64,000 bases of DNA from Cepaea nemoralis (Eukaryota; Mollusca; Gastropoda; Stylommatophora; Helicidae). Numbering within the stretch: the stretch's first letter is position 1; the number at the start of each line of letters is the position of its first letter. The stretch covers positions 1 to 64,000 of the forward strand of contig JACEFZ010001388.1 in assembly GCA_014155875.1 (NCBI GenBank), read 5' to 3'. The notes below the pieces were generated by a model. The model saw nothing but the letters and a program-made list of their open reading frames with translations, made no database searches and was not told where the DNA came from. Made by a program: the position numbers and the translations under genes. Below, one piece after another: positions 1 through 11,356 of this stretch.

Positions 1-98
1 TGCTCTTCAAAGACTAAATTGTGGATTGGGACATATAGAACTACAAAAATTAGATTTTTAAGAGCTTGCATCCTTCCCATTGCAACATACGTGGGCTT
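1..98 (+). pseudogene. LINE reverse transcriptase C-terminal scrap
   Basis: In the frame starting near 45 the translation reads TTKIRFLRACILPIATY. This resembles the conserved connection just after the RT palm of many LINEs, usually followed by a YG.E.W motif. The scrap then runs directly into an unrelated endonuclease-like segment, so it is a truncated retrotransposon end. The family is not resolved, and the fragment is short enough that the match could be partly fortuitous. Confidence 0.4.
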
Positions 99-763
99 CT
101 TTAACAGGCGGCACCTCGGACAGGCCATTCTGGTCCACAACAACATACTGGTGTCTGAGATAGATATGTCTGCCTGGAACAGTGATGCCCTGCAAGAGCA
201 GGCATTAAGAATAATGATGCCAGTGCAGCTTGTAATCGTGAACGTCTATGCGCGAAATGGGAACGTCGACGTGTGACAATGGCAGAGTTTATTCGATATA
301 GATGAAAGGCATATCATCTACTGTGTGTGGGGACTTCAATGCCACAACGTAGGGATATTCCAGATTTTCAAGGTACAGACCTGACATGGAAAAAGTCAGG
401 TGCGGATAAAGGTAAGGCCCTTCTTGCACGCTACATAGAGCAGACTGACCAAAAGACGAGCCTGCCAGAAAGAGGACCACAATGACACTCTGTCAGCTGT
501 GCGAGGGGGTCGGGACAGGCGAAGAATGCATAATCACAGCTGAGACAATATGTGCGACGCTCAAGAAATCACCTAACACCGCCCCAGGCCCAGACGGCAT
601 CCAATATGGTGACCTACTGATGAAGTCAGATGATGACATGGAAGAACTGGCCAGAGAATTCAACACCAGTATCCAGAGGGGTCAGATCAAAGAGGAATGG
701 CTACATAGCTACTTGCTGCCGCTACCATGTAGAGACAAGCACCCAATAACCAGAGGCCTCTAA
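99..763 (+). pseudogene. Dead I-type LINE (family D): endonuclease plus RT start
   Basis: This is a degenerate non-LTR retrotransposon fragment. Residues encoded from 115 to 335 look like the middle of an apurinic endonuclease domain and end in a GDFNA-like motif across a frameshift near 275-330. From 350 the sequence jumps to the region before the RT, and at 575-730 it encodes TAPGPDGIQY followed by IKEEWLHSYLLPLP. These are RT motifs shared with the copy at 25450-26220, where the corresponding text is SAPGPDGIRY and IKEEWLHTYLIPLP. The linker between endonuclease and RT is missing and frames change at least twice, so it cannot be functional. It lies immediately downstream (left) of the PABP exons on the opposite strand. 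Confidence 0.75.
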
Positions 764-876
764 ACATCTTGTAGAGTCAAGCACCCAATCACCAGAGGCC
801 TCTAAACACCATGTAGTCTGTAGAGTCAAACACCAAATCACCAGAGGTCTCTAAACACCATGTAGAGGAGAAGCAA
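727..876 (+). repeat. Three-copy tandem repeat, unit about 45-50 bp
   Basis: Three imperfect direct units share the core ACCAGAGGCCTCTAAACA and a GTAGAGTCAA-type start. They begin exactly where the LINE homology stops, at the end of the PLP motif. The repeat may be the 3' end of the fragment or a later local expansion. Confidence 0.8.
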
Positions 877-1121
877 CTTTCCTATGTTTACACCTTGCAG
901 AAGCAGAAGACAATCGTCAGTTTCTGTTCTGAGTTTCATGGGTAAATCCCAAAGCTGTTCGCCATTTTTTCACCCCTTTTTTACTGAGTCTTTTTTTACA
1001 ACTTTGAATATAAATTGCCGTTCAAATTTCCCCCATTTTCAAGGGTTGCCACAACCTGGGTGGCTCTATCTCAAGAACTATGGTCTGGGTGGCACGGTTT
1101 CTCAAATCAGACAAGTAATTA

Positions 1122-1358
<237 letters not shown>

Positions 1359-1444
1359 TCATAGAAAGAAATAAATGACACTTTAAAAAGTTGAAGTAGT
1401 ACATGTTATAGTAATACATTAATCATTATTATCAAAAGCCCTGC

Positions 1445-1725
1445 CAGCTGGCGTATGCGTTCATGTTTCTCCACAGATCTCGGTCTTTTGTGTTTCTGGA
1501 TCAACTCTGCTGATGATATTCCTTCACGCCACCGTCACAATCCATCCAAAATCATTTTTATTTGTCTGCCTCTGCCTCCTTCCCTTGATCTTTCCAGTTG
1601 TTAGGATATTCTCCAATGTCTTTCTTCTCATTGCATGACCAAAGAAAGCTGTTTGTCTCTTTCTTATTGCTGTATATAATGTTCTAGTTTCATTAGCCTC
1701 TTTCGGGAAATAATTAGTTACTCTG
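1445..1725 (-). pseudogene. LINE tail fragment (family F)
   Basis: On the minus strand this matches, with many changes, the C-terminal part of the LINE at 30540-31345, including the stretches that there encode GKIEGKRGRPR and SFFGHVMRRE. It is severely 5'-truncated and lies inside the PABP intron. Confidence 0.65.
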
Positions 1726-2114
1726 TCAGTTCAGAGTAATACATTCACTTAATCAAAACAATCACTATCTAAGAATTACAGGAGTGGTCCCCACTGAGAA
1801 GTGGTCAAGTCACAAGCCTCCTGCTATGTAGATCGTGGGTTCGTTCTGGGGCTGAGTCAACCATGAGTGCGCTTGTATCACAGAACGTTATGTACTCAAA
1901 TGTTATGTATATTCAACACTTCCATATATGGTGTGGAAGCCTGGACAATGAACAAGCAATTAGAAAGTCAACTGGAGACATGAATACACATAATAGTTTT
2001 TTTTTTTAAATTCAACCAGCCATGAACAAGTCTACAGCTTGGCGTGAATTAGTTGAAGGCCTATACTTCAACTGGGGATAAAGGGTAGGAGAATGGAGAA
2101 ATGACAGTTGTATT

Positions 2115-2365
2115 TAAAAAAAAAAGTCACTTAAAAGTCGACAGGGTCGACTTCATTGCACTGGGTTTTATCCCACATGGCTCGGTCTCTTTCCGCAGCG
2201 TGGAAAGCGTCGCACAAAGCACGAACTCCGTGGCTCTAGCGACCACCCACAGAAGTCTCCAAAAAATTTAACCCGTGAACCGAAGGACGCGGCCCGGAAT
2301 CAAACCCACAACCTTCTGAGCCCGAGTCAAACGGCTTGACCACTTCGCCATGAAGACTCCCCACG
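2115..2365 (-). repeat. tRNA-derived SINE (head at right, A/T tail at left)
   Basis: On the minus strand the head reads GGCGAAGTGGTCAAG (box A-like), then GGTTTGATTCC (box B-like), as in tRNA-derived Pol III promoters. The body contains CACGGAGTTCGTGCTTTG, a core shared with other SINEs of the window (near 11230 and 49155). The tail is A/T-rich at about 2110-2130. Confidence 0.75.
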
Positions 2366-2629
2366 ATGACAGTTGTATGCTGGGAGTATGGTATAACTGG
2401 TACACTATAATAAGCAAGTATACCGGTGATAATCAGGTAGGCGAGAACTGAACACTTAGATGTGTCACATTCTAATGTCCCTCACATGTTCATTTAGTGT
2501 TTGCTCAGGAACACATGGTTTTTTGAACAAGTGTTCACGGTGTTAGCACATGGTTAACTTCTGGCATGGTAACAACACTATCAAAGAAGTAATTTTCGTA
2601 AGGCACTTCCATCTCTTCGCTAGCCAACA

Positions 2630-2848
2630 GTTACAGACAGGACACCCTTGGATGAGGTGGAGTACCCTTTTATTCCCCACAAATAGAGCTTGAGAGCAAC
2701 AGGCAGGTAGTTGGTCTGTTATAGTTATGGTCTCAAGTTTGTGATGTGATGGTAGGCAGAGGTTCTTTACAGAAAGAAGAATCAAGAGACAATGGCTGCA
2801 GTCATCGACCAGCATGGTCACTGACAAAAAGGCAAGCAATGCTAGACT
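2630..2848 (+). repeat. Fragment of family C LINE 5' UTR
   Basis: The text GACACCCTTGG.TGAGGTGGAGTACCC and the later GGTAGGCAGAGG and GACAATGGCT blocks recur in the same order at 57101-57330, where they precede a LINE endonuclease. This is therefore the 5' leader of the same LINE family without its body. Confidence 0.7.
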
Positions 2849-3212
2849 GACTGGCACCTTGCCGTCTTGACAGACGATAATTTGTAAAATGGGGTTATCT
2901 CTCCTTAACACAAAGCCTGGGCTGAATTTAGAGACCGTGTTGCCCATGCAGCATGATCCCTCTCTCGGCTTGTTTAGTTTACTCCAGAGGAAAGGTGACA
3001 CCAATACATCTGGAACAAGACAAGGTGCAGAAGTTGCCGGATCAGTAAAGCAATGCTCTAACTGTCCGCCTGTCGGAGCTTCGATCCTAGACCAGTTACC
3101 AACCAAGGCTTAGGGCCTGGTCTGCGCTGCCATGACATTTAGTCTTTAGGTTGCATTTTCTCACACCAGGATCAGGCTTGTACCCTCCCAATTGCGCTCT
3201 TCCGCTCAAAGC
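2849..3212 (-). mobile_element. Internally deleted RTE-like LINE (both ends, no ORF)
   Basis: On the minus strand the right part (2885-3212) matches the 5' UTR of the complete LINE at 21461-25436. The left 35 bp (GGCACCTTGCCGTCTTGACA onward) match its extreme 3' end. The whole 3.4-kb coding part is absent and the junction is near 2884. Such head-plus-tail derivatives can be mobilised in trans by their parent. Whether this one ever was is unknown. Confidence 0.7.
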
Positions 3213-3401
3213 CATTAGCTACCATCTTAATAAACACCAATAAAATGAAAGCAGTTATTGCCATTATGGAGGAAGATTGTAATGATATGATAGGAGAAAA
3301 GTTCTGCTCTACATATAGGACAAACCAATGAATGATGAAGAACATAATTACAGTATATACATATCACATCATATTATGAAAAGTTAATTACCCAAAATCT
3401 A

Positions 3402-3641
<240 letters not shown>

Positions 3642-3870
3642 TTATTGATAAACTTATCTTAAATAACAAACTTGGGAAAATGACGTTTGCCAACTTTTGT
3701 CTAAAACAAGCAAAGCTATTCCAAAGCTGTTTCAAATTGACATTCTGAATGGTATATAAAAATCAAGGTCACTGTATCTAATGTCAAATCAGAAAATCGC
3801 TAACACCAGCATAAGATGATTACCATAGTATGGCCAGATCAGAACAAATAAATCTGGGGAAGTAAACACA

Positions 3871-3930
3871 ACTTCACAATCTCACATACAACTTCACAAT
3901 CCCACATACAACTTCACAATCCCACATACA
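3871..3930 (+). repeat. Three-copy 20-bp tandem repeat
   Basis: ACTTCACAATCCCACATACA is repeated three times; the first copy has CTC for CCC. It lies about 250 bp upstream of the PABP start codon on that gene's strand. Confidence 0.9.
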
Positions 3931-4564
3931 GGTTTACAATCCGCTGTAGGCAATTTGGAAGTAGACTGTCTTGCATTGATTTTCACCATCCTATGGGTGT
4001 TGGTTGTTCAGAAGGCAATCACAGCCCATATTTTAATATACTAAATGGAACTCAACAGATTATGTCAATATTATTATCAAAGCCTGACAGAAAATGTGGG
4101 CAGACAGAGCATATAAGTCCAGGAAGGCAATCTGCCTATGGAGGAGGAATCCAGAAAAAACCCTTAACCAACCAAGTTGGAAGATGCTGGCCTAAGTGCC
4201 ACTGGACCAGAAAGTGAACATCTACGCACTAAAATGGATGCTAAGCACCATGCTATAGCAAACGTTGATTGCCAAAAAAGACTGAAGGAGAGGAGGAGGA
4301 GGAGAAGAAGGAAAAAAACCAAGAAAAAGAACAAGAAGAAGAAGAATATTATTATCAGATTTTGCATACTAATAAAGTTAAATTTCCTGCTTATTTTAAA
4401 ATGGCAATAAAACCGAGAAGGCTTACTGGGCAATGTGTTTTGCACTATTGTTAGATGAAATGCTGATTGTAATATTGTGCTTTAAGTTAAGTGGAGCTGT
4501 AAATGTTTTCTGTAGCTAAAATACATGTTAAATTATAACTGATTAAATCCAGCATTGAATTTAA
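3931..4564. other. No gene recognised; purine-rich tract
   Basis: Only a purine-rich tract (4287-4345, GGA and GAA repeats) stands out. It resembles the (GAA)n tails of I-type LINEs in this window, but no LINE coding homology was found just upstream. Confidence 0.4.
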
Positions 4565-4712
4565 CATTGATGTCAGGTCTTGGTCAGATATGACTGGGCT
4601 ACCATATAACAGTAGAAGGTACTGCCTGCTGTTTGTTAGCCTGAATGTTGGGCACACCAAACCCAACACCCCATATTGTGCCAACTGGTTTCGGGCAGAG
4701 AAGTGCAATTGG
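4565..4712 (+). repeat. 5' end fragment of the RTE-like LINE
   Basis: This matches, in plus orientation, the first roughly 145 bp of the LINE whose 5' end is at 25436. Shared text includes AGATATGACTG.GCTACC, TATAACAGTAGA and CATATTGTGCCAAC. A 5'-end-only fragment is not the normal product of LINE insertion, which truncates the 5' side. It therefore suggests later deletion or recombination. Confidence 0.7.
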
Positions 4713-5458
4713 GAGGAGTACAGATTTTAATAAAATTATCGTTTTAATCAATTTTAGATTATAGTTATTGTGATTTAAATGACTTTGTGAAAGATTCTAA
4801 AACTAATATCATGTGTTGTATTAGTTAAATTATTTAGCAGGCGGTCATAATGGAAAACAAAACTAACAGTGAAAGTTCATCATTAAAATGATGGCACATG
4901 TCAACTTATGCTTGCGCTAATGGGCCACACTTGTGCCCCTGAATTTGCTTTGCCTATCACAAAGTATTTAAGAAGTATTTAAATAATTAAATTAAAAAAC
5001 ATAATTATAACTAAATAGAAAATCGTGTATATACTGATTCTCAGTACAATCTGTGTGTTTCTGAAATTTTCCATTTTGTGTGAAAATGATGTGCTTCAAA
5101 ATATGTTTTAATTGTGTTTTATTGGTGTTATGGGGCAGTTTGTGTGATACTGGTGAAGGAAAGTGGTGTGTTTATCATTATTCAATAAATTTAACAGGAT
5201 TATCTTCAAAGGATAGGAAACAATCCCTTGGTAAGTGGAAATTTTAAATAATTTTCACCACTTTTATTTACGTTGTTGTTACAAAACATATCATGATTGT
5301 TATAATTTTTCTAAGATCTCACATAATTATTAACACTGTCATGTTCCTTGTGCAATCTACTTTAATGTGATATATAATACAATATATCTGCTACAATTAT
5401 AACTATTTTACATAATTATTGTGACACACCCCTATTTCCCATTTTCTGCCATGAATTT
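4713..5458. other. AT-rich intergenic DNA
   Basis: No ORF, repeat or RNA gene was recognised. Confidence 0.5.
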
Positions 5459-5708
5459 TTGTTTGGTCAAGCCCACTTTTTTGTTTGGTCAAGCCCACTT
5501 TTTTGTTTGGTCAAGCCCACTTTTTTGTTTGGTCAAGCCCACTTTTTTGTTTGGTCAAGCCCACTTTTTTTGTTTGGTCAAGCCCACTTTTTTGTTTGGT
5601 CAAGCCCACTTTTTTGTTTGGTCAAGCCCACTTTTTGTTTGGTCAAGCCCACTTTTTTGTTTGGTCAAGCCCACTTTTTTGTTTGGTCAAGCCCACTTTT
5701 TTGTTTGG
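5459..5708 (+). repeat. 22-bp satellite, 11 copies
   Basis: The unit GTTTGGTCAAGCCCACTTTT plus TT is repeated 11 times, varying only in T-run length (5 to 7). Because 22 is not a multiple of 3 and the unit has no stop in any plus frame, all three plus frames stay open. This gives spurious proteins of 76-99 residues rich in FGQAH/VWSSP/CLVKP. Confidence 0.97.
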
Positions 5709-5805
5709 CAGTTAACATAGATGAAGCTGCAGGAGACAGCAAAAGATAGGGTGCAAAATGACAACATTTAGGTTTGTGTGACTCATATGGAGAACAAAAT
5801 GAGAT

Positions 5806-5895
5806 AACAAACACAGACATAGGCACAGTACAAACCTTACAACAAACACAGACATAGACACAGTACATAGCTTACAACAAACACAAATAGAGCAA
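5806..5895 (+). repeat. Short tandem repeat, about 35-bp unit
   Basis: Two full copies and one partial copy of a unit starting ACAAACACAGACATAG with CACAGTACA in the middle. Confidence 0.75.
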
Positions 5896-5899
5896 ACCA

Positions 5900-7078
5900 A
5901 AATCACAAGGTAAAAATAACAACAATGATAATCATTTTTAGAAATAAACTATACCACAATATCAACAAGGAATTGATGTTTGGATTTTAGTCATCTTCAT
6001 CAGGGACAACACAAACAAACAGATCTAAAGGAAAACATGAAATTAGACAATTTAAATCAAACATTGAAAAGTAAATAGAAACATTTGCAGTCAAGGCTTG
6101 GCTTGAGTTGGACGAGGGGGGAAGAAAAACACACCCAACACTCCTCAAAACGTGTGAATGGGTCTTTTAATTGACTAATTTCCCTGCCAAAATCAAACAT
6201 TGCTAGTGCCCAATGGTAAAGGACAGGTAAGCAAAGACTCAACAAATTGAGAACGACTGCTCTCCTAAGAGCTTAGCTGCCCGATATGTTCATGGCCAAA
6301 ACTTAAGCTTAAACGTCATACGTCAATAAAACTTTCAAAAGAAGATAGATTTTAAAATTAAATGTAGTGCTAGGATACCCGCCTCAAAGAAACTACAAGT
6401 CCGTATACAAGCAGGAAAGTCTTTTATCCCACGCCTAGTTTAGTTTATCCAGTCTGTGTAGTTGTTTCGGACAACTAAGACTAAGCATAAGCAGTGCCAG
6501 TAACTTAAGAGAGTAAGTAACTTTAAGTTCATAAGTAAGTAGAGAGACGAGTTCCTGTTCAACACAAACACAAAAAATATTCAAACACACAGCAAATAAT
6601 TAGGCATCTTTCACAATCGCTGCGTTACATTTCACACAATACATTCATATTTCGGGGTAGTAAACAACAACATACCTCAATATGTACATAAACTCAGTGG
6701 AGAAACTGTAATTACAAACGTAACTTCGCTTCCAGTTTCTGAACTGAAGTGGCCGCCACAAAAGCAAACGATATCGTGGAGGGAATTCCTGGAACAGCTG
6801 ATGACGTTATTGGGCTAAATATAGAAGAGGGGGTTCACCTAATCCCTGGCACTCCCACGTCAATGTGGGGTATTATTGAGTATAGGTAAATAGACGTGAT
6901 GTCACCGCACTCCGGGTGCGCACATAAGAGCTCCGTCTCCCTTGACAGATATGGACTTAAATGCTGGACTTCTCGTTCACATCACAATGGAAAACTGCTG
7001 AACGTAAAATTGCCTAAAAAGTTAACCTGGGTGTAGGGATGATAGCTCGTGTGGATGCTTATGACAGTTGCGTGCGTG
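5900..7078. other. No gene recognised
   Basis: Unique-looking sequence with only short random ORFs. No splice-consistent coding stretch was seen. Confidence 0.4.
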
Positions 7079-7079
7079 A

Positions 7080-7232
7080 TTTCTTCTTCTTCGTCTGCGT
7101 TCATCAGGAGTTTTTTTTTTTTTTTCGGACGTGATTGCGTTGTGCCTGTTTACAGCAGAGCTGCGTTCTTGCGCCGTTGGGCCGACACATCCGACTTCTG
7201 CGGGCATTTGTTGATCGGGTTAACCTTCCCGG
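7080..7232 (-). repeat. 3' end of an Ingi/I-like LINE
   Basis: From the (TTC)n start to GTTAACCTTCCC this closely matches 57773-57912, the 3' end of the full-length LINE at 57772-62598. Shared text includes GTTTACAGCAGAGCTGCGTT and ACACATCCGACTTCTGCGGG. It is in the same orientation, with the (GAA)n tail at left. It is a severely 5'-truncated copy. Confidence 0.85.
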
Positions 7233-7269
7233 GGTGTGCGTGATTTTATGCATGATTAAATATATATGG

Positions 7270-7271
7270 GC

Positions 7272-7317
<46 letters not shown>

Positions 7318-7328
7318 GAGAGAGAGAG
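7270..7328 (+). repeat. (GA)n microsatellite
   Basis: Almost pure GA dinucleotide tract of about 58 bp. The Arg/Glu ORFs across it are artefacts. Confidence 0.97.
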
Positions 7329-7511
7329 GGAGTATGAATGAGTGAACGTTTTAGTGTTTTTGATTGTGAGTGGGTATGTGTGGTTGTATGACTGCGTGGG
7401 GGTACAACTGTGTATTTTTATATTTACGTGTGTGGAAGTGTGTATGTGTCGATTATGTGTATATGGGATGTAGTGTATGTGTGTGCTTTGCTGTATGGAT
7501 GAGGATTGATT

Positions 7512-7512
<1 letters not shown>

Positions 7513-7582
<70 letters not shown>

Positions 7583-7690
7583 ATGCATGTATGTGTGTAT
7601 GTATGCATGTGTATGCGTGTTTGTGTGTGTCTGTATGTATGTATGTATGTACGCATGGATGGATGGATGGATGGATGGATGGACGGGTGT
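7513..7690 (+). repeat. Compound microsatellite (GA)n-(TATG)n-(GGAT)n
   Basis: A GA tract (7513-7580) is followed by degenerate TGTATG repeats and then pure GGAT repeats (about 7655-7683). The overlapping ORFs are low-complexity artefacts. Confidence 0.95.
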
Positions 7691-7847
7691 GTGGGTGGAT
7701 AAACTTTAGTTAGTTAGTTTGAGATTATGAGTATGTATATGTGAATGCGAGGGAGTGAGTATTTGTGAGTTATTGAGTGGGTGCATAAATGTGAGAGTTT
7801 TTGTAAATGATGAAAGTGTGTATGCAGGGTTTTGTGTTTCTCTTTAT

Positions 7848-7851
7848 GAAT

Positions 7852-7882
<31 letters not shown>

Positions 7883-7888
7883 CGCGCG
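7848..7888 (+). repeat. (TG)n(CG)n alternating purine-pyrimidine tract
   Basis: (TG)n runs directly into (CG)n, a long alternating purine-pyrimidine run with Z-DNA-forming potential. Confidence 0.9.
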
Positions 7889-8094
7889 TGCTTGCGTACG
7901 TGCCTGCCTGCCTGCCTCATAACATGGTAATATGCATCGTTTATGTTTATAACATTCATTTGACAATGTTTTTTATTTCCTATATAACAAGCACAATTGA
8001 TGTACGAAAGATGAGAGATTGGAAGGGCCGAATGTAAGACAGGCCTGCGTGCCCAATTTATGAGCCTTTGAAAATACAGTTCGTTTGTTCTTTT

Positions 8095-8605
8095 TTTTTT
8101 CTCTGTAAATGATATCATTCTATTGGTCAGTATGTTTTCCATCTTGCAAAAAAAAAAAAAAAAAAAAAAAAAAATTGTATGGCGATTTTTGTTCTAATCT
8201 CTTCAAGGCATCTCCCATCAGATGTCATGGCTGTTCCTAGATAATTGTACCGATTCACGTGTTTAAGAATATTCCCATTTACTTGTATGTTACATTGTGT
8301 ATGTTTTTCATCCTGGTGATTACCATAACCTGCGCTTTCTTACAATTTAATTCCGACCCCAGTTGCTCACTGTGTACAACAACCGCATCTACTAAATGTT
8401 GCAGATCCTGCTCATTGTCTGCAATCAATACTGTATCATCTGCATATCTAATGTTAGTGATGTTACGTCCCCCAATGGTGATTCCTTTTATTTCTTCTAA
8501 ATTTTTAAAAAATATTTTCACTGTCTAGGGAAAAAAGATCTGGATACATTATTACACATCTCTGCGCAGTTATCTCTTAATAGGCTGATATTGCCCTACT
8601 TTATT
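8095..8605 (-). pseudogene. Family C LINE, RT fragment with an internal A28 run
   Basis: The minus strand encodes IRYADDTVLIADNEQDLQ (RT motif with the catalytic YADD) and GLELN-like text shared with the copies near 20.0, 34.0, 48.5, 54.7 and 56.8 kb. A pure A28 run (plus strand 8147-8174) replaces about 20 bp that encode AMAKVAFS in the other copies. Stops and frame changes make it dead. Confidence 0.85.
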
Positions 8606-9089
8606 ATCATAATCTCGATATATGAAGCCAATAAACAGGCTCTCTCCCGTTGTTTATACCTCACCTCGAAACCACAAAGCACTCGATGAGGACAGTAGAT
8701 GGTTTCACACTTGTGGTGGGATGTGCAACACTGACTTTTCTGACTGGTCTCCGTGGATTTGCTAGTGCGATCTCCGCTGCCTGACAATTTGTTGCACCTG
8801 GTTGCCACCTGGACTAGTCCTGGACAGCAGCCTGCGATGTGAACGTGTTGATGTCCGGACAGTCTTAAGGGTGTCCTTAAAGTGTTTTTTTCCTGGCCAG
8901 CTGGTTATTGTTTTTTTTTTCACAACGAATATAGAATGTGAGTTAATGTAAGGGAGAAAACCACAAATACTCTTTCTTATTAATATCAAGCATGTGAATT
9001 TCTCCCCCTTTCGTTACCTCTCATTTAGCCAAATATTGCATACGAAACATACTTTGTTTTTAAATCTACCTTTTCCAAAGCATTAAAAG

Positions 9090-9180
9090 GAGGTCAGCAT
9101 GGCCCAATGGATAAGAGCGTTATTTCTTAAAATCCGTTTTGTCGGTTCAACCTCTACACCAGTCAGTTGGACTAAAATGT
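9090..9180 (+). repeat. tRNA-like element remnant
   Basis: CAATGGATAAGAGCG (tRNA-Arg-like D-arm) is followed 45 bp later by GTCGGTTCAACCTC (box B-like). The anticodon arm does not pair well, so this is a remnant rather than a tRNA gene. Confidence 0.4.
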
Positions 9181-9344
9181 TTACTTCTCTCCCTTGACTT
9201 GGGGACGTAACTTCGAGAAGACCTGATCATGTGGGGCCACATCACTTGACGGATGTCAGTCGCGGCGATCGGGCATATTTTGAGCTATAGCTTTCGATGG
9301 CTGACTTTGTGATGTCCTAGTGTGATAATTTGGTCGCGTCTAGC

Positions 9345-9510
9345 GTGAGCCGCGTGGTCAAGTGGTTACACACCGGCTTTTAATTTTACTTTTCTCTCGG
9401 AGTTCGATCCCGGGTCCAGTCAGGGCTATGCACCACTGACCAGCTCAAAAAGGAGCGAAGCTCGAATCTAATTCTTTCAATCTGACGTGGACAGGGCCTT
9501 AGGTTAGTAC
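9345..9510 (+). repeat. tRNA-derived SINE
   Basis: GCGTGGTCAAGTGGTTACAC (box A region) is followed by GGAGTTCGATCCCGGGTCC (box B in a T-arm-like stem). The body lacks coding capacity. Confidence 0.65.
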
Positions 9511-10954
9511 CGGAATACGATGTACGTTGCCAGTAGTGGATTATGCTCACTCCTTAAAATTACAAGTACCTCAGAAGTCTGACGGCGAGGGACACTGGTA
9601 ATAGGGAGAGCTAGCCCGCACACAATAATCAGTCCATTGTGTACCACGCTGGGGTTCAAAGCAAGCAAATAAAAAGTATGACCATTGTTTCCATTTCGCA
9701 AGACCGTGGAGGCGCCATCTTGGTTTTTGGTTTTAAGAATGGACATCACAGCACCGGACAAACCCATAGATATAATCTGCCTCCCTCAGCAAATGCCATA
9801 AGATAAACTGATTATTGCAGTACATAAATTCATAAGCATTAATTAGTGCTCATATCAGTAGAATGAACAGAGATAGGACACACAAGACAACATAAAAATT
9901 AAAAGCTGTATTTACCATACCAGGATTAGAACTTGTTGCCTGTAAATGACGACATCGTCTCGCTGCAGGAACAAGAGTACTTCCACGCATGACCAACTAG
10001 ACAGCCCGTGTGGATTGCCGACACGAAGACATGCCAATTGTGAAATTGGACAGTTGTCATTTTTTAAAGACAGGACAATTGAAATTTCTTAAGACAGGAG
10101 TAATTTTTTAGAAGAGAAGGTCCGAACAATATCGGGAAGACTGGGGGTATTTGAGATAACGGTCGAGAGAAGAATAAATTGATTGGCAGGTGGCAGAGAA
10201 GCCGACCCAGCGGTAGGACTTACCCAAGAATAAAGAAAGAAGTTGATTGAGGAAGGTATATGATTGCGCTGCCCTGCATAGAGGGTAATGTAGGCAATCA
10301 ACATCATCTAGCAGATCATTTTGGATCAGTAGTTATGCAGGTGCATTTCCACCCCCAAATGAGGTGCCGCAACTAATTTTCTTCCTTCATTGCGGTCATG
10401 TGACGTAACGAGTATACATTATTTTCAGGTACCTAATTTTTCATGTTTCCCGCGCTAAGGGACTTTATTAATTCCGGTCTGAGCAATTAATTTTTTTTAA
10501 TTAAAAGATTGCGATCTTTTTTTGTCAGCAGTGGGCGAAGGACCGATAAGCCCCTCAATATCTTGCCATGTTTCTTGCCTCATGCCCAAGGTGTCTGCAA
10601 TGTGCCGTGTCTATCTTTGAACTCGCCGACTCTGGCCCCTTCTCCCAAGAACAATACCCAATACCACTGTTCTTTGCAAGCCACTGGGATGTTTGGCATG
10701 GACACGTGTGCACTAAATACCCCAAGAAAACTCTCATCCATAAGGAAGCATTTCGAGGTTGGCTCAGCTAAGAAATAAATGTATGGATTGTTGTCTCCAA
10801 GAAAGGCGGGATGCCACAGTGTACCACTCAAGTAAATGGGGGAGGGCATTCTTGAACATGTGGATCGGTACAACTATCGCAAAACAAAAATAACAATACA
10901 AAACTTAACTCAAGATCTAAACAATAATCCGATGCTCAATAACTAGGAACATAG
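9511..10954. other. No gene recognised; one shared repeat block
   Basis: Positions 9551-9592 (minus strand) share a roughly 40-bp block, CTGAGGTACTTGTAATTT in its core, with 50401-50443 (plus strand). The rest has only random ORFs. Confidence 0.45.
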
Positions 10955-11356
10955 GGAGCTGAGTGGTATCGAGGTATGGTGTCCGCCTCGAGTGCTGGAG
11001 GTCCCGGGTTCAAGCCCCGGTGAGGACCGGTATTTATTTAACGTGGACTTCCAGTAATAAAATGACCCCTGGTCTCTGAGTAGTGAGATCGGACGCCCGT
11101 GTGTATTGTTGGGCACGTAAAAAATCCATTGGCAGTTGGAAATCGAAAAGGAGTAGCCTAACGGCGCTGCCCGGGCAAAATTTCGAGTTAAAAATCTACC
11201 CAAAGTATTTCAGGATACTCGCTGATGCTACGGAGTTCGTGCATTGAGCTGAGTTTCTCCAGACTCAGGTTTGAGTTTGGAAGGAAAACAGAACACTTAT
11301 GGGTTAAACCGTGTGCCGTGATGTTGATCCAACGACTAAACTAAACTAAACTAAAA
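10955..11356 (+). repeat. tRNA-derived SINE with (CTAAA)n tail
   Basis: The head has GAGTGGTATCGAGG (box A-like) and CCCGGGTTCAAGCCCCGG (box B in a perfect T-arm-like stem). The body follows with GATCGGACGCCCGTGTGTAT, GCTACGGAGTTCGTGCATTG and GTGCCGTGATGTTGATCC. The 3' end is (ACTAA)n-type. A truncated second copy lies at 29095-29316. At about 400 bp it is long for a simple SINE. Confidence 0.85.

Noticed and set aside
2543..3113. 187-aa minus ORF and 74-aa plus ORF, the latter similar to one at 24981-25211
   Set aside because: Similarity is due to shared LINE 5' UTR DNA; reading direction relative to the element is opposite for the plus ORF.
4177..4454. Lys/Arg- and Glu-rich ORFs of 61-93 aa
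   Set aside because: They lie on a purine-rich tract, overlap in several frames, and show no family match.
5421..5749. CRISPR-like array (regular 22-bp repeats)
   Set aside because: Repeats are contiguous with no unique spacers; the genome is animal; it is a simple satellite.
7135..7713. Arg/Glu-rich proteins across the GA tracts
   Set aside because: Pure dinucleotide repeat translation; no conservation or splice context.
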